DNA of 64,000 nucleotides, taken from the NCBI GenBank assembly GCA_030248065.1, contig JASAMV010005349.1:1-64000 (forward strand), given 5' to 3'. Each line of letters starts with the position of its first letter. Position 1 is the stretch's first letter. The notes beneath the pieces were generated by a model. That model searched no databases. It saw only the letters and a program-made list of their open reading frames with translations, and was not told where the DNA came from. The position numbers and the translations under genes were made by a program. This document shows, one piece after another, positions 22,401-31,200 of the stretch. The DNA comes from Rhynchonema sp. JSB1_4 (taxonomy: Eukaryota > Nematoda > Chromadorea > Monhysterida > Xyalidae).

Positions 22401-24331
22401 CAGTTGCTATACTTGCGGGTCACCCGTACAAGAGATTCATACAAACGAACCATAATTATCTAGGTACAATAACAATCGTGGAGGAAAAAAGGCATTTTTT
22501 CTGAATTCCTTCAGGGCAATCTGGCAGACCTGGCTGGTGGAGCGGGCAATGTGTACCAGTCGAACAATTATATGCAGATTGCGGGCCGAATATGCAACAG
22601 TATTGGCGCATGTTGAGTGGGATTACAATGGCCACAAATACACGATGGTCAATGATCATGTCTACACACAGTACCGGGTGCAATCCTAGGCTGAAATAGC
22701 GTGCGCATGTGACCGCAACTTCCTGGTGCAAAGCATGGGCAAAAAGTCGAAGTGTAACTTCGCGTGCGCTGCCTATGTTTTGCACTAGTTGCGTGAACGC
22801 CGACTACTACTTTCAGCCTCAAACTGTGCGCGGTACTGTAGCACATAGCCAACAATGTCAACGAACTTATTCCTGTCATGCTTAATCAAGTCCACACTGA
22901 ACTTGAAAACGGATAAAGCAGGGTTGTTTCAAAAAAAAAGTGGTTAATTAAAAAAATTTTTAAAAAAAAAAAATTTTTTTTTTGAAACTCAGATTTTGCT
23001 TTTTTTTTTAATAAAAAAAAGTTGCCCAAAATGGGCTGAAATCTCCAAAAATGGCCTTTTTCGAGGCAAAAAATTGGCACTTTTTTTCTGTGGACGGGAC
23101 AATTTTTCCAAAATCGCGCCTGCGGCGCCCTGTATTGTCCCCAAATCCGTACAGGGATGCGCGGGGATGGTCTTTTATAGTGATGTGGCACCGATAATGT
23201 ACCACTGCATGCTACTACACATGTATATACATAGGTCTGGTGCAAAACCGGGCGCGCAAAGTCGATCTGACGCGCAAGATTTGGGCTGTAATCGATATTT
23301 TGATGCTCGTATATCAGATATACGGCATTAGATGCATTAAAATACATTGTACGGCATGCTACCATACATTAGAGTACATCGTTAGTGAACATCAACCTCA
23401 GACTGGTAGGATTCCATAGAATCTGCACAATGCTACCGGGTGTCACCACACAAGTTGGGTCTCAGGCGAAATTTTTCAATTTTTGAAAAATATGTTGCAT
23501 CGATTTCATTTATCCTGAAACGTCGTTTGCAACACTTTTTCTAATAAAAAAAATTTTCGTCAAAAAAAAATCAAAAAAAAATTTTTTTTTTTTAAAAAAA
23601 AGCTCGTTAATAAAAAAATTTTTTTTTCAACCCTGGGATAAAGAGCTGGCGACACGACTGAATAGCAAAGTAATGGCACGATTGTGTTTGAAAATAAGGA
23701 CTTTGCCTGCAGAGCGTAAAACGGTGGCTCAAAACGACCGGGGGGAAAGGGCACTCTGCGGACTGACACGTAGACCCCCCAATAAATGGCTTGGCTTGGG
23801 ACAACACAACACTCAGCCAAAATCAACGGGGATGAGCTTTACAGTTATGTACCAAAATATACAAAAGATATAAAGGCAAAACACCCCATATTTTAACCTG
23901 AAGTACTCTCAGCGCCACTACCAGCGATCACCAAGTGGTCAGTGCCCTTACACGCCGATTTCACAGCTTTGACCAGGTCCACCTTTTCTGTTTGCGACAG
24001 ATATGGAGCTTCGCCATTAGATCCCATCACGACAAAACCTGAACATGTTGTTTTTTTAATTCGTTCTTTTTAAAGAGAGCTATACAGTGTTCCTTAGCCT
24101 GGAAATTTGAATAACCGTGCCTCTGAACCCGCATTTCAGCCATTTTTCCATGTTCCTCTCCAGCTTATCCCATGCAATGCCCTCGTCCTGGGCAAATGGG
24201 GTCGTAATCGGCGGATAAATGCCGGCTAGGTTCAGTTTTGTGGCCTTTGACGCCACATTTCTGGTGTGCGTCATAAAATACGATGATGGAATTTTGCGCA
24301 AAATCGTCACCAGATTTGCTTTGAGAAACAT
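10457..24331 (-). CDS. HOGA1: 4-hydroxy-2-oxoglutarate aldolase, mitochondrial
   Basis: Cleaves 4-hydroxy-2-oxoglutarate to pyruvate and glyoxylate, the last step of hydroxyproline breakdown; DHDPS/NAL-type Schiff-base aldolase. Seven exons, all in phase, 331 residues (human enzyme about 327): 24121-24331, 23898-24038, 14413-14531, 13342-13476, 12244-12328, 10934-11082, 10457-10612. A basic N-terminus before AGIYPPITTPF suits a mitochondrial presequence. Visible motifs are GSNGEAP (substrate loop), LYNVPAITG with catalytic Tyr169, and GIKDSGGD with Schiff-base Lys197. LCGSAGFLLP, VGGVCAAAN and YYGGPLRSPLQ also match the family. Intron 1 starts GCACGG, a weak GC-type donor, but phase demands that boundary. 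Intron 2 is 9.4 kb and contains the vWA gene on the other strand; introns 3-5 are filled by MITEs. Confidence 0.94.
11159..11397. repeat. MITE with TA target duplication (family A)
   Basis: Terminal inverted repeats of about 58 bases begin TAGTAAATTTCCAAATTCG, flanked on both sides by TA (11157-11158 and 11398-11399). This fits a Tc1/mariner-type non-autonomous element. It sits in HOGA1 intron 5. The loop carries facing TGAAACAT and ATGTTTCA copies (11239, 11301). Confidence 0.85.
11403..12237. repeat. Long-arm foldback element, interrupted by a MITE
   Basis: Ends read GGCAATCTAGCCGCTGATG and, inverted, CATCAGCGGCTGGATTGCC. Arms are over 250 bases and diverged by several percent. The right end stops about 6 bases from the HOGA1 exon 5 donor. 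The left arm is split by the MITE at 11446-11753; the right arm still has the uninterrupted site. Confidence 0.85.
11446..11753. repeat. MITE family B, copy 1 (TA insertion)
   Basis: A 308-base element with long inverted repeats beginning TAGTCTGTTGATTATATTTC, flanked by TA on both sides. It is inserted in the left arm of the foldback element; the opposite arm shows the empty site ACAGTATACC. A second copy is at 12389-12697. Confidence 0.92.
12389..12697. repeat. MITE family B, copy 2 (TA insertion)
   Basis: A 309-base element with the same inverted repeats as 11446-11753. The asymmetric centre is in the opposite orientation. TA flanks are at 12387-12388 and 12698-12699. It lies in HOGA1 intron 4. 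Confidence 0.92.
12761..13018. repeat. MITE family C, copy 1 (TA insertion)
   Basis: Inverted ends TTGGTCGCACAATG / CATTGTGCGACCAA with flanking TA (12759-12760, 13019-13020). 258 bases in HOGA1 intron 4. A second, inverted copy interrupted by another element is at 18866-19329. Confidence 0.9.
13521..14061. repeat. Foldback MITE with TA target duplication (family D)
   Basis: A 541-base element in HOGA1 intron 3. Arms of about 160 bases begin AAGGGTGTGTCTAACGTCTC and are flanked by TA (13519-13520, 14062-14063). The centre contains TGAAACAT (13730). Confidence 0.85.
14921..14956. repeat. CTT/CTTT simple repeat
   Basis: Tract of CTTCTTCTT followed by (CTTT)n and a T-run, just before the 155-bp tandem array. 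Confidence 0.85.
15010..16290. repeat. Tandem array of a ~155-bp unit, about nine copies
   Basis: Units recur at about 15016, 15174, 15329, 15486, 15641, 15778, 15938, 16088 and 16240 (spacing 137-160). Each contains GGTATATAGGTTTTCGGGGTC, a (GGAACC)-like block and AAATAAGTCGCACAATACTGG. Copies are diverged, more so at the edges. Several units stay open on both strands, for example 15470-15892 (+) and 15391-15759 (-), because unit length differences are often multiples of three. I regard these as repeat frames, not genes. The array lies in HOGA1 intron 2. Confidence 0.9.
16459..17104. repeat. Inverted duplication with ~280-bp arms
   Basis: Left arm 16459 to about 16740 and right arm about 16817-17104, nearly identical, with a spacer of about 75 bases. 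The right arm read on the minus strand is an open frame of 65 codons (16816-17013) rich in Glu/Lys (SDYAQEQKETKNITEAEEK). The left arm has changes that break it. It could be a captured gene fragment; no family recognised. Confidence 0.8.
17188..17686. repeat. Foldback element
   Basis: Ends TTTGCGTGTGAAAGCGCCAAGA and its inverse. Arms include the block CATACTTTGCAGTC and its complement and stretches of TTAATGTCGTCAAAT. It carries the near-octamers CGAAACATTT. It directly follows the inverted duplication at 16459-17104. Confidence 0.75.
18108..18117 (+). promoter_or_regulatory. TATA box upstream of the vWA gene
   Basis: TATATAAAAG lies 98 bases upstream of the vWA start codon (18215), a normal distance for a short 5' untranslated region. 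Confidence 0.6.
18215..22616 (+). CDS. Secreted von Willebrand factor A domain protein, nested in HOGA1 intron 2
   Basis: Nine exons, all in phase, 233 residues: 18215-18245, 20126-20221, 20329-20366, 20641-20735, 20852-20959, 21032-21121, 21193-21298, 22348-22383, 22515-22616. Exons 1-2 join to a signal peptide (MKIAPMISAYALLALSLSG). One vWA domain fills the rest: CADVIFLIETSE (first strand), AAMVHFSN, TGVLFNLNDLN, NHVVMFISG, LLAKSTIYAVDML and a final ICNSIGAC. The MIDAS motif DxSxS is replaced by ETSEA, so metal-dependent ligand binding is doubtful. vWA domains mediate protein contacts in matrix or recognition proteins; the partner is unknown. The gene lies wholly inside a HOGA1 intron on the opposite strand. 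Intron 1 (1.9 kb) and intron 7 (1 kb) are packed with transposons. Confidence 0.87.
18463..18851. mobile_element. Non-autonomous hAT element (CAGTGGCGGATCC ends), copy 1
   Basis: 389 bases. Left end CAGTGGCGGATCCAG, right end CTGGGATCCGCCCTTG. The flanks GAAGGTGG / AAAGGTGG form an 8-base target duplication with one mismatch, the hAT signature. It has no transposase. A related truncated copy is at about 43977-44215. Confidence 0.8.
18866..19329. repeat. MITE family C, copy 2, interrupted
   Basis: Ends TTGGTCGCACAATG and TGTGCGACCAA with TA flanks (18864-18865, 19330-19331), inverted relative to 12761-13018. It is interrupted at a TA by the MITE 19062-19254; copy 1 shows the empty site AAATAGCAC. 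Confidence 0.9.
19062..19254. repeat. MITE family E, copy 1 (TA insertion)
   Basis: 193 bases. Ends CAGTTCCGGGTGCAATTC and GAATTGCACCCGGTACTG with flanking TA. Long arms contain CGCGTGCACGCG palindromes. It is inserted into family C copy 2. A diverged copy is at 22669-22838. Confidence 0.9.
19638..20015. mobile_element. Non-autonomous hAT element, 378 bases
   Basis: Ends CAGTGTAGTTCCTGG / CCAGGAACTACACTG with a perfect 8-base target duplication CACCCAGT (19630-19637 and 20016-20023). It is GC-rich at both ends with an AT-rich core and has no transposase. It lies in intron 1 of the vWA gene. Confidence 0.92.
21447..22330. repeat. Inverted-repeat element rich in CACCGTCA/TTGACGGTGA blocks, interrupted
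   Basis: Ends TGGGTGGAATAGACAAAACAAG and the inverse of TTGTTTTGTGAATTCCACCCA. The right half is a run of TTGACGGTGA-type repeats. It is interrupted by the Harbinger-type MITE 21665-22167. It lies in vWA intron 7. Confidence 0.65.
21665..22167. repeat. PIF/Harbinger-type MITE, copy 1 (TAA duplication)
   Basis: 503 bases. Ends AGGTGGAATTATAGTTGG / CCAACTATAATTCCACCT with a 3-base target duplication TAA on both sides (21662-21664, 22168-22170). This is the hallmark of PIF/Harbinger. A related element with the same ends and TAA flanks is at 63356-63593. Confidence 0.82.
22669..22838. repeat. MITE family E, copy 2 (diverged)
   Basis: Ends CAGTACCGGGTGCAATCC and GTGCGCGGTACTG, similar to 19062-19254. 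TA follows the right end but CA precedes the left, so one side of the duplication has mutated. It lies just downstream of the vWA stop codon. Confidence 0.75.
22919..23635. mobile_element. Non-autonomous hAT element, 717 bases, A/T-rich ends
   Basis: Ends CAGGGTTGTTTCAAAAA / TTTTTTTTTCAACCCTG with a perfect 8-base target duplication GGATAAAG (22911-22918 and 23636-23643). Subterminal poly(A)/poly(T) tracts; no transposase reading frame. It lies in HOGA1 intron 2. Confidence 0.92.
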
Positions 24332-25280
24332 GCTGTAAAAACAACTGCAGAAGTTTTAATTGTGGAGCCATTCAAAATGAATTAGAAAACTCAAGGAGCT
24401 GCTCACTGAAACATTTTTCGGTGATATTGGCAAAAGGGTCATTATTTTTGTTAATACAACTTTTTTATTTCCCGTTATACCACCATATCATAACACCACA
24501 ACAACACATTTTCGAAACGGTTGTCATTTTGCCTAAGTTGCGATAAAAAACAATGAATCAATCAGATCACCACTTTCAAACCGATCAATCAACGAATAAA
24601 TCGATAAATATAGTGAGGCATTGCCAATCAAAGCTGATAAATATAAGCAGCAAGACCGGATCACAGATATAGGCGAACAAACAAAATATAGACCTTCATA
24701 GAAGCTATCGTATATAATAATTAGTATAACAGGGCAAACAAGAACAGAAAAAGGAACAAATACTGAAAGAGTGTAAGAAACATAAGCCGAGCATTTTCTT
24801 CTCCACCAAGAACTTGAAAAACGAAAACACAATAAAGATATACAGTGTACTGTATGTGTGAATGAAAAAACCCAACAAGTGTCCGAAATTTCACGAACAA
24901 GCAGAAGAAATACATATACGCTTTATGTTGTTTGTTGGTATAAACACAGACACAAACAAATTAGTAACGCCATTACTGGTGACCTGCTCAGCATACACAA
25001 CGCAGAACGTACACAGTGATGTTACACTTTGATCTTATCAATACCATCTGTATAGTTGCGTAACGACGCGCGCATCAACCGAAAGCGTGACATAAAAACT
25101 GCAGCAGCGAGATAGTAATTTGTAGAAACGGGAACATAAAATGTGAAACGCTTGTCACTGATGTGTACAAGGTGGTTAAATGGGGCTTGATTTCTCGCGA
25201 CCAAAAACAATGTACACTCACAGATAACACAGTAAAAAACGACGCGCGGCTGCTTCATTCAACATCACCCATCACTTACT
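24332..25280. other. Intergenic region between SRPRA 3' end and HOGA1 start
   Basis: AT-rich. It contains the HOGA1 upstream region and the SRPRA 3' untranslated region. TGAAACAT occurs at 24411. No further gene seen. Confidence 0.5.
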
Positions 25281-28200
25281 TCATTTCAACAACGATTTTA
25301 CGACGGCATCGGCGTTCAACGACTTTAAGTCACGATACGTCTGACCGGTGCCGACGAACACAATGGGCTGACCGGTGATGTACGTCATCGAAATCGCCGC
25401 GCCAACCTGCAATGATTAATAAGAATGAGTCCTGGAATGCCTCAAGGCAACGTAGTTGATTGGATTTCAGATTATATGGCACGGTATAGCATCTGCTGCT
25501 TTATCCACAATTAAAGTGTCCACTATCAACCACATTTCATACCACTACACAATCCTTCTAAAAACACACGCCTGCTGTTTAATGTGGACGTGACAGAAAA
25601 ATATTAAACGGAAGCATCATTACCATGACATGTATAGTGAAAAAAAGTTAATTTCCATTTGCGCCAATTAAGACCAAATCGTGAAATATTCATGGTGTGC
25701 CAGCCAAAAAAGCAGCCCACCAACGAACAATATACATTACATATGTATAAGCTCATCCGCAGTTGCAGAATAGTAGATGTCCAATTTTCATACAGAAACG
25801 CCATCCATGGTGACAGCACACACACACATAATAGCTTACGTGCTATTTGCTACATAATTTTAGTCAAAACCAGTAGTCAGCAGAGTTGCAGAGGCAAAAA
25901 TAGCACTTGAGCACTGGCTCGCAATGAATTCGGTGTGAAATTATGAAAGTGATTCGTTGTTTAACCACTTTGTCTGTGCTCAGCTGGTCACCGACATGCG
26001 CCGTGGTCTTGAACGAAACCGAGCTGGGTAACACAGTTTGCGTTTGATTTGTTTCGTTTGATTTGCTGAACAACAATCACCATTTTCTTGCAGACGCCCT
26101 TCGCCCGCCCCTGCTGACGCACGTGCAACTGACGTTGATGCACCTGCACAATCCGGACCCTGATCGAAACGTAAGGGCAGAACACCGGCTGGATGGCTTC
26201 AACGATCTCAAAGCATTCGCATTCTCAAATCGAAGTTCAAACAATGTTCCATGCAGGTGCTGGATGTGGAAATGGAGCAGGCGTACTATTGGATGTCGCG
26301 AACCAAAGAACGTCCGGTCGTACTGCCGAATGCCGGCGTGAAAGATTATCAGGCGAATCAAGTTGAATTCACGCGGATCATGATAGCGAACGATAAAAGG
26401 TTGGTTGTTGCGTTGAACAACAGCAAATCAAGAGAAGATGCAACATTGAACATTGAATTTCAGCTATCGATTCAATTTGCTACAGAGCAGCGATTACTCA
26501 GTGGTTGTACGAGAGAATAGCGGCCTGACCAAGGAAGTCCACAGGTTAGTGCAGTTTTCTCACAATTATGAGCTGGAGAGACAAACTCGATACTTTGAAA
26601 CATCAGGAGCACTCGAAACATTGACTGCGAAATCAGCTTGAGGAATTATCCATTTGATTCGCACGAATGCCGTATCTTTGTGCTGCAAAGTGAGCTGCTT
26701 AGCTTTAGCTTTCAGGCACACTGTATGTAATTAACATGATTATGGTTAAGTGTGAGATGACTATTGCTTCCAGATATGCGTGATTCCATCAGCATTCTGA
26801 AATGGGCTTCACCGAAACCTGTGATCCTACATCCCAATCACGGGTTCAGCGCATTCGAAATTATAGAAATGGAACATCGCAAGTGCGACTTGAATGGTAA
26901 GCGGGACGTCACAACATCTGCTTCTTGTGCTCTCAGTAACCAGCACATGTTGTGTTTACAGATGCACCTGTCGATCAACAATCTTATCAGCCGAAATGTC
27001 TGGTTCTCGATATTTCTTTCCGTCGTGGCACTATTTTCTACATGCTTAGTGTCTACATGCCAGCCATATTCATAATCGCCGTGTCCTATGTGTCGTTCTG
27101 GGTCGATCCTGAGTCAGTGCCTGCGCGCACTGGCATCGGGGTCACCGCTATGTTGTCGTTGCTGACGTTGGTGCGTTTCGAGTTTGTGATGTTTCACAAT
27201 GCACTGTTGGAACAAGTGTGCCTCTGTTTGCAGTCTCTTCGCAACACCAACCCGTCACAAGTGATCTATCTGACAAAGATCGATCACTGGCATGCCGTTT
27301 GTCAGTTTTTTACAATCTCGGCGTTGGTTGAGTTTGCAGGTGCGAATCCATCTCAAACCTTATTTTAGCAGATGGCACTGTATCGTTGATTGGATGTACT
27401 TGCAGGTGTGCACACGTTGGCAAATTTGTCCAGGAAGCAAGACTGGAATCAGAAGAACAGCCGTCTGCTGAGCACGTATTTCTGGGACGGACTCTCACGA
27501 GTCCTGTACCCGATCGCATTCGTCGTTTTTGTATTTCTCTATTTTATGAGCGTTGCGGCGCTGGCTGCACCGGACGAGCACTCGTCTGATTTTGAGTATC
27601 TGCAGAACGTGGGATTCGTGGAATCTCCTTTCCCTGCCAATACACGGCACGACCTGATTGAGTTTGACAAGAAACCGTAATCTGATAATTTACGAGTGGC
27701 GACTTTCGTAGAATGATCGGTCGTTTCTGTCCATTTCTGATAAAACTAATAAATTGACCAAAATTAGACGGTCTCCTTGTTCACAACGAACCATACCTGT
27801 TTGAGAACTGGCAGGTCCACCAGTCGACAGAGCAGCAAAATTCAGCGAGCATAACCTGCCATACTAGGTTTACGACCAACAAGATCACCGTGATTTGCTT
27901 TGGTTTTTTTATCTGCTTTCGTAATCTCGCAGTGGAGAAACTACTGCCCCCATAATCAGCATGTTGGCTGCTGGCATGGAAGCAAATCCGCTCATTTCAC
28001 ATTTCCACTGCTATTTACGGTCGTTTCAACCAAACTATAAAAACAAGAGCTGAGCGGTTTTCGTGAAACTGAAACTGGAACCAGGAAGGCACTTTGACAG
28101 ACCAATACACATGCACACTACTCAAAGAACCAGTTGGCGGAAGTTAAAGTTTGGCTGTTGAGAACAACATGAACCATGGCAGAATCAATGGATATTAATC

Positions 28201-31200
28201 AAGCGAACGTTTACGGTACGGAATCCTGGTATATAGAAACTTGTCACGACTAGCTAAAAATTGATTCAACAATTGCTGCATTGTACATAGGTGGCAAAAC
28301 GAAAGTTTTCAGAGTTTCACCTAACGGCCTCTGTTACAGATTACAATCTGCCTCATCCTCCATCCCTGATAAAGGTGCAGCTGATTCTGATGAACATCGC
28401 AAATCCAGACACAGAGAGAAACGTAAGATCTCATAGTTGTTAGATTTGGATGATAGAAACTGACAGCAACGTGACTTAAATAGATCCTGACCATGGACAT
28501 GGACGAAAGCTTCATCTGGATGTCATCTACGAAACGGAAACCCGTCATACTGCAAAACGCAAACAGTTATGCCCAATATTACGAACGATTCATCGACCTA
28601 ACCTACATTTTCGTTGCTAACGACAAAAGGTACGATGGAAACAAGTACGTTCAATTAAGTGCAAGCAAAACACGATTCCAGATACAACTTCGACCCGACA
28701 GCGAATAGTGACTGGTCGTTAATTACTCGATATGGCAACGGCATAACACTGGAGACACACAAGTTGGTGGAAGTTGCCCTAAACTAAACTTCAATTTCAC
28801 CCATGTTCCACATTCAGATACACACGCGATATTGATTGCAAGATCAATTTGCAAAACTTTCCGTTCGATGAGCACAGATGTCGAATCTTCTTTTGGCAAC
28901 GTGAGAGTAACATTAATAAGCGCAAAACTTCCAAATAACGCAGTCTAAACTTCAGATAATGCGACGGGTGCGCCCAGTAAAATTGAATGGGTGAGTAACG
29001 ATCCTGTGATTCTGCACCCGAATTACGGTCTAAGTGCATTCACGATTGAGCAGTTGCAAGCTCGGAGGTGTAGTTTCGGAGGTGAGCGCACCATTCGTCT
29101 AGCATAGTATAATTTACATACATCGATTCAATTTCAGACGTACCGCCCGATCAGCGCTCGAAGCTAGACATCACAGAAGCGCAGTGTCTAGTTGTCGACA
29201 TTCAGATCCAACGAAACATCTGGTTCCATTTCCTGACCATTTACTGCCCAGCAATATTGATCATAATCGTATCATACATATCATTCTGGATCGATCCCAG
29301 TTCGGTGCCGGCGCGCACCGGTATCTGTGTGACCGCAATGTTGTCACTGTTGACCTTGGTGAACAAGAAATGCATGCATTTAAACCGGACCACCCGCCGT
29401 ATTGTTCTTTGGGTTTTGGACCTCGTTTTTAAAAAAGAATTTAAATCGTTAGTTGGCCCTGGGATCACGAACATTATCCTTGAAAAACTTTACCAGAGTG
29501 ACGACTACCAACAGAAATCGATCCACCAACATGGTCGTTTGGGAACAAATCAGCCTGATATTGACGCACTAACTGTACCTACATGAAATCAGGCTTTGCA
29601 AAAGAAAATTCAAATCATTGAGGTGTGTTATAGGCGGCGGATTACGGCAGATTGACAAAACACGTCTTGTCATTTACAAAACATCTAATGTTCTGTGGGC
29701 AAAACCCGCCGCCCTTCTCCTGATCATCATGTGCAAATTGTGCATCAATATCGGACAGTTTTTCGATAAGCCATGTTGGCGCTTGGCGGATCGATTTCGG
29801 TGGGTAATCGCAACCTTGGTGAAGTTCGTCGAAACAAATGTTCTTGATCCGGATGCCAACTAACGATATAAATAAAAAACGAGGTCGAAAACCAAAAAAC
29901 AACAGCGGCGGGGCCGGTTTAATCTCTGGAAAACACTTGGATTTCTTCCCGAGAGAAATAGGTACTACGTATCATGTTGTTTTGTTGCTTCAGTTTCTAC
30001 GAGAAACGCATCCGTCTAAGGTGGTGTATCTGACGTCCGTGGATTACTGGCATATCGTTTGCCAATGGTTTGCGATCTTTGCCCTGGTTGAGTTTGCAGG
30101 TGGGCCAGGCCTTATTTACGTGGACGCACCAATACAATTGGATATCTTTCGTTGCAGCTGTGAACACGTTGGCCCAACGTTTTACGAACAAGGACCAAGT
30201 ACACAATAACATACGTGCACAAAGTTCCATTTATTGGGATAAACTCGCGAGAACTCTCTATCCATTATGTTTCGGATTGTTTTTACTAATTTATTTCGTT
30301 TATGTCACCACAGCTGGACAGGAAACTCCACCGTCTGACTTTGAGTATTTGCAAAGCATGAAAACAATCGGTCCTTACATTCACGAAAGCACGGAGTCTG
30401 AATTGCTTGCACTTGGAAATTCTACCGCCTAGTCACCGCAGTGATTCAATGCAATACGAGTTCTGATTTTGAGTTGGAAATACTGTACCTTATAGCTTAA
30501 TTGACAATGATCAATAAACCTTTCATGGTTTATCGATGCGGGGTTTGATGCTTCCCCTGTTTGTTGTACGATGTGGGCCAGCACCACCAGCCATGAATGT
30601 ATGATGACAAGCCCGTGACACATACAAATAAACCATTGTTTGATGACAATAAAAACAGTCCGCGAGTTAGCGCTTTCCTCTGTTGGACAGCAGAAACAGC
30701 TATAGCTATAGAAACAACTGTCGTATACCGTACACACAGAATAGAGTTATAAAAGGTTAATCAATCATCCTGCGCGCTACACGTTTAGATACATATGTAC
30801 ATACCATTTTGTACAAAACCAGAGCCGACATTTTGTACAAAGCCACACAGTTTGTCGGAAATCTCAAAATATATAGCTATGTGAACTTGAATATTTGTTG
30901 TCGGACCGCCCGTTTGTCAAGGTATCTGATTCTCACGAAGATGCACCTCTATTACTGGCTGGTTACGGTGGGAACATTAACAATTGCAGAAGCGCAAACG
31001 ACAGGTTTCTGGGTTGCTGTTTGGTTTTCTTACTCAAGCCGACACAAACATGAAGCCGCGCTTCTGCCAGGAGAACGTTTCGAGGACGATCAGAAGAATC
31101 CTGGTCCGTGGCAAGTTCCAAATGTAACCTACGTGGAACTGGTCTTCCAGTTCATCGCCAATCCAGATGCTGACAAAGACGTGGGTATCAGTTACTTATA

